From Paenibacillus sp. FSL K6-1330 (lineage in GTDB: Bacteria; Bacillota; Bacilli; Paenibacillales; Paenibacillaceae), in the NCBI RefSeq assembly GCF_037976825.1, contig NZ_CP150269.1:765001-829000 (forward strand): a DNA stretch of 64,000 nucleotides, given 5' to 3'. A program made the position numbers and the translations under genes. The notes below the pieces were generated by a model that saw only the letters and a program-made list of their open reading frames with translations, did no database searches and had not been told where the DNA came from. Positions 53,068-62,010 of this stretch are shown piece after piece; positions within the stretch are counted from its first letter, which is position 1; each line of letters starts with the position of its first letter.

Positions 53068-53949
53068 GTGGCAGCTAAACGAAAGTACAAATGTTTAAAG
53101 GCAAAAAGAAAATACAAATGTACCAAAAGAATTAAAAAAACAGTTTTTCTTAAGAAACTCCTTTGTAAAAGGTGCATATCAAAGTGGTGTTTATTAAATA
53201 GAAGAAAGCAAAATCTTCAAGCTCTAATTAACCAGAAAGCCTTACAAGCTGCAATACAGGAAGCTAAATCCAAAATGAAAGCTGAGTTAGCTAAATTGTG
53301 TGAAATGCAGAAATCCCTAAGCCAGCCAGGTATTCAAGGGATTTCAGGTCCGCAAGGCCCACAAGGACCACAAGGAGAAAGAGGGTTGGATGGATCACAA
53401 GGTCCTCAAGGACCGCCAGGGCAACAAGGACCACAAGGAGAAAGAGGGTTGGATGGATCACAAGGTCCTCAAGGACCGCCAGGGCAACAAGGACCACAAG
53501 GAGAAAGAGGGCTTGATGGATCACAAGGTCCTCAAGGACCGCCAGGGCAACAAGGACCACAAGGAGAAAGAGGGCTTGATGGACCACAAGGCCCACAAGG
53601 CCCACAAGGCCCACAAGGCCCTCCTGGAGAAGTAGTCATTCCTGAAGTTACTGTCACTACTGCAATTAACCGTTATTTTTATGAACCAGAAACAGATCTG
53701 GATCTAACTATGTCAGCTATGATTCCAGCCGGTCAATTCACGAACGATATGGGAGCCCCCGTGGTGGAATTCTTGGCCCTTGGCCCAAACAGCTTTAACA
53801 ATCTTTATATAAATGGAATTCTTCAGCTCAGTAACTCGTACGATGTAAATTCGCTCAGCTTATTTTTTCCAGCCCAAAGTAGCACAATCTATGCAGGTAC
53901 TCCGATCGTTTTAGAAACAGTAGAGTTAACGGCTAATGTTATTGTCTAG
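53068..53949 (+). CDS. Collagen-like protein with DUF4183 C-terminal domain
   Basis: A 293-residue protein. Residues 1-50 are Lys/Arg/Cys-rich ([15 protein letters not shown]), 50-85 helical, ~89-189 Gly-X-Y collagen repeats including three 63-bp tandem units (53398-53586), and ~190-293 a DUF4183 domain. Such proteins sit on the spore or exosporium surface. The best-placed ATG (53061) reads only five codons because of a run of three G; the GTG at 53068 restores the frame, suggesting a 1-nt change or reinitiation. Confidence 0.85.
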   Translation: MAAKRKYKCLKAKRKYKCTKRIKKTVFLKKLLCKRCISKWCLLNRRKQNLQALINQKALQAAIQEAKSKMKAELAKLCEMQKSLSQPGIQGISGPQGPQGPQGERGLDGSQGPQGPPGQQGPQGERGLDGSQGPQGPPGQQGPQGERGLDGSQGPQGPPGQQGPQGERGLDGPQGPQGPQGPQGPPGEVVIPEVTVTTAINRYFYEPETDLDLTMSAMIPAGQFTNDMGAPVVEFLALGPNSFNNLYINGILQLSNSYDVNSLSLFFPAQSSTIYAGTPIVLETVELTANVIV

Positions 53950-54078
53950 CAATTTTTGGTAATATGCCTGCGCAATCCCTGAACTCTTGCATTAAATGGA
54001 TAAGAGGATCAGGCATGCTTTCAAAGATTTCAGCTTGAGTTTCAGCATGATCCTCAACAAAGAAGGGAGGCGATGAAA

Positions 54079-54363
54079 ATGCCAATAGTACCACCGTATC
54101 AAAACAGTAGAAGATTCACTTCTACAGTTGGTGCTGGAACGGGAACAGGAGCAACATTCGCAATTGCAGCCACAGCTTTTATCAATGATGTAGGAACAGC
54201 TGCCACGGTATTTCCGAGTACGTTCAACTATTACAACCTTTATGTGAATGGTATAATGCAAACGGCTGATGTTTCTTCTGTTACAACAACGACGATTACC
54301 ATCCCTGGCGGAGATGCGTTAGATCCCGGAACACCTCTTGTAGTTCAATTCGTTGTCTCTTAA
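54079..54363 (+). CDS. DUF4183-domain protein
   Basis: A 94-residue protein that is essentially one DUF4183 domain (FINDVGTAATVFPSTFNYYN, NLYVNGIMQ, TPLVVQFVVS), like the C-terminus of the preceding collagen-like protein. ATG at 54079 lies 8 nt after GGGAGG. Probably a partner in the same surface layer. Confidence 0.85.
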   Translation: MPIVPPYQNSRRFTSTVGAGTGTGATFAIAATAFINDVGTAATVFPSTFNYYNLYVNGIMQTADVSSVTTTTITIPGGDALDPGTPLVVQFVVS

Positions 54364-54387
54364 ATGTTGGTATATTTGCTCTTATCC

Positions 54388-54426
54388 AAAAGCCCTGCTC
54401 TGTTTTTAAAGGAGCAGGGCTTTTTC
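54388..54426 (+). terminator. Intrinsic terminator
   Basis: AAAAGCCCTGCTC pairs with GAGCAGGGCTTTT, then T. Confidence 0.9.
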
Positions 54427-54801
54427 TAAATACAAAAGGGGATGATCTTCCCAGATAGTGCTTTCTGAAACAAAATGCACTATTACATTGTGGCTGTTCG
54501 ATGAGTATGAAGATAGAGTTAACAGGTATTATCGTACTGATCCACACGTTCAGACGAGAAATCAAATTGTCTTTAGCTGAAGGTGAATGGCAATGGATAA
54601 AGATTGATGAAATTGTTTCTGCTCACTAGAAAATTGCCCGCTAGCATTTAGCTGACGGGCCTCAGTCTTCTAACAGAACTTCTAACAAATCTTCTAACGG
54701 CCAAGAAATACTTCAAGAACCTTAAACGGATCTAGGCTTATAAAAACCAATAACTAAAAGGCTTCCGGAACCCAGTAGAACCTTGCCGAAATCTACAGTA
54801 T
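54427..54801. other. Right end of the island, no gene seen
   Basis: Contains a GCCCG/CGGGC hairpin segment at 54631-54690 that has a diverged copy at 56288-56347 (about three quarters identical by eye). No convincing frame. Confidence 0.4.
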
Positions 54802-55098
54802 CGCACTCGTAATGCGTAGGTCGGGGGTTCAATTCCCTTCACCAGCATCTTTATAAAGTCAATAATGGCGCGGTTTTCCGAGTTTTTTCGGAATCGCGCC
54901 ATTTTTGTTTAATAACCTACACTTCTAACATTCTTCTAACCTTTAGTCGAGTAAAGTGGGTTTTTAGTCCTCGATTTGGTTCCCTAAGATTGAGTCACCA
55001 ATTGTATTAAGAACAGCTTCTTGTAAGTTGGGTAGTACGTGGGAATACGCATCTAAGGTTACATTAATAGAAGAATGGCCTAGACGTTCCTGAACGAT
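54802..55098. repeat. Right direct repeat (att plus integrase tail)
   Basis: Copy of 51472-51768. The first 46 bp are the tRNA-Thr 3' half (54802-54847), not a working tRNA; then the terminator and the integrase C-terminal codons. It marks the boundary of the 3,330-bp unit. Confidence 0.95.
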
Positions 55099-55103
55099 AT
55101 CAG
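54964..55103 (-). pseudogene. Second integrase C-terminal fragment
   Basis: Encodes IVQERLGHSSINVTLDAYSH and the same tail as the left remnant (stop at 54964). Further upstream the frame runs into unrelated sequence. Only the last ~45 residues are integrase-like. Confidence 0.75.
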
Positions 55104-55199
55104 TTTTATACTCATCAGCTTCGGAGAGCATTCGGCTTGATTCAGGATGACGACTCGAGGAAAGCTGTAGACTATAGATATATGTAAGGTTATTCATAT

Positions 55200-55334
55200 A
55201 AAGAGACGAAGCTGTTCTTTCGGCATGGTCTGAGTGACAGCACTATTCGTCGGAAGGTAGCTGAGAGCACAGAGAGCATGGCCAACATGCTTAAGCTCAT
55301 GGGGTTCTTTGATCAAGATAATGTGGAATTTTGA
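55200..55334 (+). pseudogene. Gene fragment, 44-codon C-terminal end
   Basis: Open frame without start codon or RBS, containing KETKLFFRHGLSDSTIRRKV and ending DQDNVEF. It looks like the end of a lost gene in the second integrated element; family not recognised. Confidence 0.4.
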
Positions 55335-55344
55335 AAGGGGAATA

Positions 55345-55394
55345 AATACAGCGGCTAACTGAGATGTCAAAACCCCAGTTTGCCGCTGTTTTAA
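55345..55394. terminator. Bidirectional terminator
   Basis: CAGCGGCTAACTG pairs with CAGTTTGCCGCTG; T run on the plus side, and it lies just after the convergent cupin gene. Confidence 0.75.
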
Positions 55395-55417
55395 TTTTAA
55401 AGGTTTTATCCTTTATT

Positions 55418-55963
55418 TTACCTAGCAGACATGGCATCTGCTTTGGTTTCTTGAACCGTGCCATATGGATGCTCTGGAGGAGCATAGATCACGTATACTT
55501 TTAGTGGTACATTCCCCATGTTGGTTACATTGTGCCATTTTCCAGCCGGTATCATGATTGCATAGTCATCATAGGCCATTTTTTGAAAATCCAAGTTATC
55601 TTTACTATCACCCATTTGAACAAGTCCTTTACCTTGTTCAATTCGTATGAATTGATCAGTTGTAGGATGAACTTCTAAACCAATGTCATCTCCAACATTA
55701 ATACTCATTAGTGTCACTTGAAAGTGCTTCCCTGTCCATAAGGCGGTTCGGTAAGTATTGTTTTGTTTAGCTGCTTGATCAATATTCAACACAAGAGGCC
55801 TTTGTCCATAATCAGTTAATTTCATATTCTCATCATTACGATGCCAATTGTTATTGTTCCAACTCGAATAACGAAAATTCAAATTATCGCTCCAATTTTG
55901 GTTATTCCAGTAGTTATGCGCAGGATTATACCCTTGGTAAGGGTGGCATGGATAACGGTACAT
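55418..55963 (-). CDS. Cupin-domain protein with Asn/Tyr-rich N-terminus
   Basis: A 181-residue protein. Residues 1-50 are rich in Tyr, Asn, Trp and His (YRYPCHPYQGYNPAHNYWNN), like spore-coat proteins. Residues ~75-165 form a cupin with VHPTTDQFIRIEQGKG and MIPAGKWHNVTN holding metal-binding His and Glu. ATG at 55963 follows AGAGGAG. Confidence 0.85.
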   Translation of the reverse strand: MYRYPCHPYQGYNPAHNYWNNQNWSDNLNFRYSSWNNNNWHRNDENMKLTDYGQRPLVLNIDQAAKQNNTYRTALWTGKHFQVTLMSINVGDDIGLEVHPTTDQFIRIEQGKGLVQMGDSKDNLDFQKMAYDDYAIMIPAGKWHNVTNMGNVPLKVYVIYAPPEHPYGTVQETKADAMSAR

Positions 55964-56469
55964 ATTCAATCTCCTCTTCATGGTTTCGTAATTTTCTATC
56001 TATCCTATGCAGTAGCCTATATAGAGGAGACAACAATGGGCTGGAGCCTATGGCTTATAACAATATTATCGACCGTTTTTTGGAAATGATATTTTTTCCT
56101 TTAAAACGGCTCTTAACAAGATATCTGGTCGCTGGGATGAAGGAGCGCTTTTCCTGGTTATTGGAAGAGTCATCCAGATTATCCTCCGGCCAAGGAGGAT
56201 ATGCAAATCGATAGGGAAAAAACAATTATTGTTAAACTTTCTTGTCTATTCGTCTAATAAGTCCAATATCGTACCAGCATTAATAAAAATTGCCCGCCAG
56301 CTTTTAGCCAGCGAGCCGTAGTCCTCTACCAGAAACTCTACCCAAATCAGGAACCATTGATCATCTCAGCAGAAGTCATTCAAAAATGTCTGGAAGATGA
56401 AATCATCATAAAAACAAGCAGGTAGCGCTGCAAGCGCCGGGAATCATCCCGGCGCTTGCGCATGTCTAA
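55964..56469. other. Gene-poor gap, possible end of second element
   Basis: No supported gene. Short plus-strand frames near 56035-56214 have no clear combination of RBS and length. A diverged copy of the 54631-54690 hairpin segment lies at 56288-56347. A perfect hairpin CAAGCGCCGGG-AATCAT-CCCGGCGCTTG (56430-56457) ends the phosphoesterase transcript on the minus strand but lacks a T run. Confidence 0.4.
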
Positions 56470-58278
56470 CTATTGTAAGAAATCTTTCTTGTTCAGCGCA
56501 TGATCGACGATACGAATTTCGCTGATCCATCCGTTAAATACGCCGTCCAGCTTATTGGCATATTGGCTCGCGCCGATGATCCACGGTTTGCCGGTCGTGG
56601 CGATGCCCTGCGGCTTTGTGTCGGGATTGCGCAGTACTTCTACACCGTCGATATACATCTTCGTCGATTGTCCGTTGTTTACCAGCGCGATATGATGCCA
56701 GCTGTCGTCCATTTCCCACGACCAACTCGTTTGCTCGCTTCCGTAATTAAGCGGGAAGGACGCCCATTGAATCTCCCGTAAGCTTGACACAGCTAACGTT
56801 GCTAGCGGAGCGTCGGCGTCACCTTCTTTCTTGCCGACGTCTTGTCCGGTGCCGTACCGTCCCAGAATGCCCATCCAGGAATGCTTGTCGGCGTCAAAGT
56901 CAGGCCCGAGCTTCACGACCGCTTCAATCGTATATCCGTTCGGGAATGTCAGTGCATTGATAGGCGCTTGATCGGATGTTTTCAAATACGAGCCTCTCTT
57001 TTGCGACTTGTTGTTGAAAAAGCGAATGCCCGAATTGCTTTGGGGATTTTGCGCATTTCCTTTGTACCAGATCAGATCGCCTGGCTTGGCGTCGCCTTCG
57101 TCGATACGGTACAAATCGTTGCCTTTGCCGGAAAGATCTTTGACCGCTGCTCCCTTGCCAGTCACAGCTTGCCCTTCAGCGGCCGAACGGTTGTCCATTT
57201 GCCAGTAAGCGACCGTACCTTCTACTTTTGGCACTTCTTTATTGACGGAAATGATGGGCTGGAACCCGGAGAACCGTTCTTCAAAATCCATCGCGACTGT
57301 AAAATCGTTAAAATCGTCTACTAATTTCTCCTCATCAAACGCGGTTCTTTGTTTCTCCGGCATTCCCATGACCCATGGGGAGAAGGAGGATGTATGAATG
57401 CGGTTCTTGTCCATATCGAATTCAAGCGTTCGTAACATTCCGTTGCCGCCGTGAAAGGCGCTCTGATAATCAACGACCATCATAACAACGTCGTGACCTT
57501 TGTTATTTTTCTTGACCGTATGAGCATAGCCATGATGATGACCGTTTACGGTGAGGAAGATTTGATCGTTCTTCGCAATCAGTTTGTCCCATAGAAATTG
57601 CCCATGATCTGTCATGACGGCTGATTTTTTGTCGTTGGAAATGTTCAGCAGTTGGTGGGTGAACATCATGACCGGGTACGTAGGATGTTTGTCGATTGCC
57701 TTTTGCGCCCACTTCAACGTCTCTTCGGATGCTCTCCAATCCAGGAAGAGTGCCATGTACTTTTTCCCGGACCCTTCAAAAATATAGTAGGAATTAAATC
57801 CGTCCTCCGAATGGCCGGTAAAACCCGGGATGTTTTTCATCCGATCTGTCGAAAAATAGTTCAAAAACGGTTCCTTGGCTAAATCCCGTTCGTTATCGTA
57901 TTGCTGCGAGTTGAGCACATCATGGTTTCCTGCCAAAAAGCCGTATGGAAGCTTGGCTTTATCGAATACTTTCATCGCCTCGTCGGCGTTGCGCCATTCG
58001 TATTCTTCATCGGCGCGATCAACCAAATCACCTAAATGTGCGGTGAACACAATATTTTCTTTTTTCGCGTTTTTTGCGATCCAATTCGTTTGCGACAGCC
58101 AAAGCTCGTTTTTGTAACGCGCATACTTTTGCGTATCCGGCAGTATGGCCATTTTGAAGCTATTGTCGCTATCTGGTGAAGTGGCCGGACTTGCGGACGC
58201 TTGAAAGCCCGACAGCAGCCCCACAATCATCGTCGCTGGCAACAGCAGCGCGAGCAATTTCTTGAATTTCTTTTTCAT
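56470..58278 (-). CDS. Secreted metallophosphoesterase with LamG-like domain
   Basis: A 602-residue exported enzyme. Signal peptide (LLALLLPATMIVGLLSGFQASA) then a calcineurin-like domain: LPDTQ, HLGDLVD, AGNHD, FTHQLL and NGHHHGYAH give the two-metal site. Residues ~370-600 form a concanavalin/LamG-like domain (WQMDNRSA, MYIDGVEV, GWISEIRIVDHALNKKDF). ATG at 58278 follows GAAGGGATATG. Probably acts on extracellular phosphoesters or wall polymers. Confidence 0.92.
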   Translation of the reverse strand: MKKKFKKLLALLLPATMIVGLLSGFQASASPATSPDSDNSFKMAILPDTQKYARYKNELWLSQTNWIAKNAKKENIVFTAHLGDLVDRADEEYEWRNADEAMKVFDKAKLPYGFLAGNHDVLNSQQYDNERDLAKEPFLNYFSTDRMKNIPGFTGHSEDGFNSYYIFEGSGKKYMALFLDWRASEETLKWAQKAIDKHPTYPVMMFTHQLLNISNDKKSAVMTDHGQFLWDKLIAKNDQIFLTVNGHHHGYAHTVKKNNKGHDVVMMVVDYQSAFHGGNGMLRTLEFDMDKNRIHTSSFSPWVMGMPEKQRTAFDEEKLVDDFNDFTVAMDFEERFSGFQPIISVNKEVPKVEGTVAYWQMDNRSAAEGQAVTGKGAAVKDLSGKGNDLYRIDEGDAKPGDLIWYKGNAQNPQSNSGIRFFNNKSQKRGSYLKTSDQAPINALTFPNGYTIEAVVKLGPDFDADKHSWMGILGRYGTGQDVGKKEGDADAPLATLAVSSLREIQWASFPLNYGSEQTSWSWEMDDSWHHIALVNNGQSTKMYIDGVEVLRNPDTKPQGIATTGKPWIIGASQYANKLDGVFNGWISEIRIVDHALNKKDFLQ

Positions 58279-58485
58279 TCTGTCATATCCCTTCATCGAT
58301 GTAATGTGATAGGGACATTGTACGGAATATGTATTACCGGGATGTTAGGAGAGAAACGGATTTGTGTAAAGTATGGAAAATGGTCTGTGCTGATTAAATT
58401 GCCGTTGGCTTCCAGTGTGGATCAATCGGCAGTATATCGATCATGGGAATCGCGAGCACCCGGCCACTAAGCTGTGAAGGAGTGA

Positions 58486-58707
58486 TCAAAGAGTCATAAG
58501 GAGAATGCCTAACACTAGAAAAAGGGCTCCTAAAACGATCCAGAGAAGCCCACTGGATTTGATATATTGAATGTAGTCCGAGCTTGGCTCAGACTCGTGT
58601 TTTACCTGCCAACTCTTATATAACGAACCCCATGTGGGTTTGCGTATCCTCAATAGACCACGTATTAGAAAAACAACAGCGAACAGGATAAGTGTAAACC
58701 CAGACAT
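58486..58707 (-). CDS. Small two-helix membrane protein (DUF6199-like)
   Basis: A 73-residue protein with helices at about 3-18 and 50-72 and a polar middle (KPTWGSLYKSWQVKHESEPS). ATGAGGGGCTGG precedes ATG. Unknown function. Confidence 0.6.
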   Translation of the reverse strand: MSGFTLILFAVVFLIRGLLRIRKPTWGSLYKSWQVKHESEPSSDYIQYIKSSGLLWIVLGALFLVLGILLMTL

Positions 58708-58769
58708 ATAACCAGCCCCTCATCAATGGCTTAATGAAAAAGTTAAATGCGAGTAATACATATTACACG

Positions 58770-58973
58770 TTAGAAAAAAGTAGATGACCCTAAAAGAGCT
58801 AAAATAATACCAAAACTAACAACAAATACTCCGAGAAACTGCATTTTTAATATATCATTATCATCTATTTCATGGTATTCATCCCGATTCATGCGGATTG
58901 CCATTTCTTCAGGATTTCTGAATATTAATAGACCAAGCCAGATATTAATGGCACCGACGAACATGGTAAACAT
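58770..58973 (-). CDS. Small two-helix membrane protein
   Basis: A 67-residue protein with helices at about 2-18 and 44-64 around an acidic loop (NRDEYHEIDDNDI). AAGGGG precedes ATG. It lies just upstream of the preceding small membrane gene on the same strand, probably one operon. The 300 bp beyond (58974-59273) hold nothing recognised. Confidence 0.6.
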   Translation of the reverse strand: MFTMFVGAINIWLGLLIFRNPEEMAIRMNRDEYHEIDDNDILKMQFLGVFVVSFGIILALLGSSTFF

Positions 58974-59273
58974 AGAATCAACCCCTTAACAGACAATACG
59001 CAAATCCCAATTTTAGGTTCCATTAAATGTAAAATGCAGGGCTCGTATCTAAACTCAAAAGGTGACTAGAAACCGATCTAGGCCGCTCAATATAGGCACA
59101 AGCAAACACCGAATGTGCTAAACAGGAGTATCTTATATATATACTCGTCCTTGCAGTAGGACTTACAGTTGCTTGCCTAATATAACCATTGAAACATTAG
59201 TTGGAAGCAATTGTTGCAGTTGCCTTCGCTGTAATGGATCACCGGGCTATTCAACAACCTACAAAGGCGGTGA

Positions 59274-60011
59274 ATGATCGTGAAAAAGGTTTGGATTGAC
59301 GCAGGGCATGGCGGGAAGGATTCCGGAGCAACCGGAAACGACCTGCAGGAGAAGGAAATCGTATTAGCGGTGTCTCTTGCTGTGAAGAAACGATTGGAAT
59401 CGGAATATGGCGATGTCCAAGTACTACTCTCCCGATCCTCGGATGTGTTCCTTGAATTGGCTGAACGGACCCATAAGGCAAACGCTGCTGGCGCCGATAT
59501 CCTAGTTAGCATCCATTGTAACGCGGGTGGCGGTGCTGGGGGCTTTGAGTCATATCGATATACCTCGGCAAGCTCGGCTTCGGTAAAATTGCAGAACGTT
59601 ATGCACACGGAAATCATGAGTACCATTAAATCCTTCGGTGTCATCGATCGGGGGCAGAAGGCCGCTAATCTGCATATGGTCCGTGAATCTAAGATGCCTG
59701 CTGTCTTAACCGAAAACTTGTTTATCGATGTGGCGGCAGATGCAGCCAAGCTTAAACGGCAGGATGTGATTGATTCTATTGCGATCGGTCATGTGAATGG
59801 CATTGCTAAATATTTGGGACTTCAGAAGAAAGAGGGGGGCGCTACGGAGGAGGATAAGGTACATGTCATCGTAAACGGGAAGCAAATCGCGGACGGCAAG
59901 CTTGAGAATGGCGTGACCTATGTGCCGCTTCGGGCTATCGGTGAGGCGTTAGGCGCCAAGGTTGTCTGGGATAACAAGACCAAGACGGCTACAGTTACAA
60001 CAAAGCCATAA
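59274..60011 (+). CDS. N-acetylmuramoyl-L-alanine amidase with stalk domain
   Basis: A 245-residue amidase_3 enzyme. Zinc ligands: His in DAGHGGKDSG, Glu in LQEKEIVLA, His in VSIHCNAG; catalytic Glu in AVLTENLFID. The C-terminal ~60 residues form a copper amine oxidase-like stalk (VPLRAIGEALGAKVVWD). There is no signal peptide, as in phage endolysins, so release needs lysis or another route. RBS is GGCGGTG. Confidence 0.92.
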   Translation: MIVKKVWIDAGHGGKDSGATGNDLQEKEIVLAVSLAVKKRLESEYGDVQVLLSRSSDVFLELAERTHKANAAGADILVSIHCNAGGGAGGFESYRYTSASSASVKLQNVMHTEIMSTIKSFGVIDRGQKAANLHMVRESKMPAVLTENLFIDVAADAAKLKRQDVIDSIAIGHVNGIAKYLGLQKKEGGATEEDKVHVIVNGKQIADGKLENGVTYVPLRAIGEALGAKVVWDNKTKTATVTTKP

Positions 60012-60571
60012 ATTATTAAGACCTTACTGGCTTGGACGCTGGCAGGGTCTTTGTTTTGTTTACCAAGTATGCATTTCTAAAACTCAATATTTTAGTAGTA
60101 TCCGAATTCATTAACAGAGCTTCCCGATTAATTCAGGGAGTGGGGTTATTCGTTGGTATAAATTACAGGATTGGAAATATTAGTGTAGAATAATAATACA
60201 TGAAGGAAATCATTGTAGCTGCAGTAAGTACCTTTTATGGAGGTTACCAGATGGCATTATATGATCCATTTGCAGATAATTAGATGAACCCAAAAGAATG
60301 GATAATTCAGTAGATTTGCTTCCTTCTTTATTAGCTGTCGTAGGACATAAATCGTCAAACCATCTTTCCTAGTTCAGCCTAATTACAATACCATCAGAAA
60401 CCTGAAACAATTTATGTCCCTTTAATCATAATTTAAGCTTCCATTAATATTTGGAGCATATGATAAAAGCACCCCTTAAAAAATATATCAGAAGCCCCTC
60501 TAACATCGGTTAGAGGGGCTTCTTTGGTTATCTTCCCTCGCCTGCGTACAGGCGGATTTCTGATTGAATAT
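60012..60571. other. Gene-poor gap with terminators
   Basis: A weak AAGACC/GGTCTT terminator (~60019-60058) follows the amidase. GGAGGTTACCAG then a 10-codon frame at 60252-60284 (MALYDPFADN) looks like a truncated gene start. A perfect 14-bp stem, GAAGCCCCTCTAAC with its complement (60491-60523), ends the minus-strand gene to the right. Confidence 0.5.
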
Positions 60572-60904
60572 TTAGAATCCCAGCCATTTCGTGATATAAG
60601 CGGATACGGCTAACTCCTGAAAATCCTGCCAGCTGCGAAATGGGGTATGTTCAACGATAAATGGGTTAATCGTATGTCCTTGTATGAATTCGTCAAACTC
60701 TTCATCTGTGCTTCCCTCATAACCTGCGGCTTTCAGCAAGTGACCGATTGAAGAAAACTTGGTATGTCTTTGAATAAATGATTCCGAGAACAATTCTTCC
60801 ACGGGCACTTCTTGTTTCATGTCCGAGAGCCTTGCGGCATTTTCGCGAATTTCTGATAGCTTCTGTTCATCCAGTCCGTCTAATCCACTGATCCCAGTAT
60901 TCAT
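60572..60904 (-). CDS. Hypothetical soluble protein, 110 residues
   Basis: Helical, acidic protein starting MNTGISGLDGLDEQKL. ATG at 60904 follows GGAGGTGGG. Contains FDEFIQGHTINPFIVEHTPF. No family recognised. Confidence 0.65.
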   Translation of the reverse strand: MNTGISGLDGLDEQKLSEIRENAARLSDMKQEVPVEELFSESFIQRHTKFSSIGHLLKAAGYEGSTDEEFDEFIQGHTINPFIVEHTPFRSWQDFQELAVSAYITKWLGF

Positions 60905-61150
60905 TATGCCCACCTCCAAAAAGTTGCACGTCACTCTATTATACATATACGAGTATGCTGAATTATTGGATTCGCTTTTTTTTGAAGCGGGTATTGACTT
61001 GTTAGTTTTATAGAGGAAGAGAATAGGGAAATTCGTTATACTGAATGGTTTAAATCTTGCATAAGAAAATGTCGAAATGTTAAGAAAATAATAGAAAAAT
61101 CATATATGGTATGATAATGTGGTATATATTACCTACACGGAGGTCAGTAA

Positions 61151-61777
61151 ATGAGAACAAAGTTTGGTTTGATTTTGATGATTTGTGCAATTTTAGTTAT
61201 TTCGGCATGCGGAAATAATCCTACGAGCAGTGACTCCGCCAAGCAAGACGAAAGTGTCAATGCAGCTGGGGAGACCGTTAAGGATGAGCCGAGCAAAGAA
61301 GCAACAACAGAGCCAGCCAAAGAGGAGCCAAAAGAGGAACCAAAAGAGGAACCAAAAGAGGAACCAAAAGAGGCTTCTAACAAACCTGGAGAAAAATTCA
61401 CCTTAGGTGATTGGGAAGTTGTACTTGATTCGTTTGAGTTTGATCAAAAAGTAAGTGCAGATATGTTTTCGTCAAGTGCTGATGAAGGCAACAAGTTCCT
61501 TATTCTAAATTATACAGTCACCAATAATGGTAAAGAGGCAAAGGATTTCACATCAATCATTGGTGGCGTTAATATGAAAGCCATATTTAAAGAGGAATAT
61601 GAGTATAACTATACGGTAACCATGATCGATGGCGATCTGGGAACAGGCAGCATCAAGCCTTTGGCTACGAAATCCGGATTTGTTGTCATAGAAGTACCCG
61701 ATGGCGTAGCTGATTCTAAAGAAAGCTTGGTCATCAAGCTTGAAGATCAGGACAAGGCACAAATCACATTACGATAA
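61151..61777 (+). CDS. DUF4352-type lipoprotein with Glu-Pro-Lys repeat linker
   Basis: A 208-residue lipoprotein. The lipobox is VISACG. A linker of four EPKE units (12-bp tandem repeats, 61324-61371) leads to a beta-sandwich with the DUF4352 pattern (GDWEVVLDSFEF, FLILNYTVTNNGKEAKDF, SGFVVIEVPDGV). ACGGAGGTC precedes ATG. Likely extracellular; partner unknown. Confidence 0.85.
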   Translation: MRTKFGLILMICAILVISACGNNPTSSDSAKQDESVNAAGETVKDEPSKEATTEPAKEEPKEEPKEEPKEEPKEASNKPGEKFTLGDWEVVLDSFEFDQKVSADMFSSSADEGNKFLILNYTVTNNGKEAKDFTSIIGGVNMKAIFKEEYEYNYTVTMIDGDLGTGSIKPLATKSGFVVIEVPDGVADSKESLVIKLEDQDKAQITLR

Positions 61778-61818
61778 CACCGAGAGAACGACCGATGCTA
61801 TATTCTAAGCACAATAAA

Positions 61819-61866
61819 CGAACGCCAGCTCTGCATAGATGCAGAAGCTAGGCGTTCGTTTGTCTT
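61819..61866 (+). terminator. Intrinsic terminator
   Basis: ACGAACGCC pairs with GGCGTTCGT (extended by AGC/GCT), then TTTGTCTTTTCTT. Confidence 0.8.
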
Positions 61867-62010
61867 TTCTTAGTACATATTATAATTATTCTTTACCTAG
61901 GAATGACTGTGGATATCATGTAGACTGGTAATGATTTACTGCCGCCATGCCTTGCTTTATGGGGAGATGGAGGGTCTGTACATACTTGCTTGCATATGGG
62001 GGTGGGCACT

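Noticed and set aside
53291..53635. Repetitive ORFs in other frames of the collagen region
   Set aside because: By-products of the 63-bp tandem repeat in alternate frames.
54802..54847. Second tRNA-Thr gene
   Set aside because: Only the 3' half is present; it is the att duplication.
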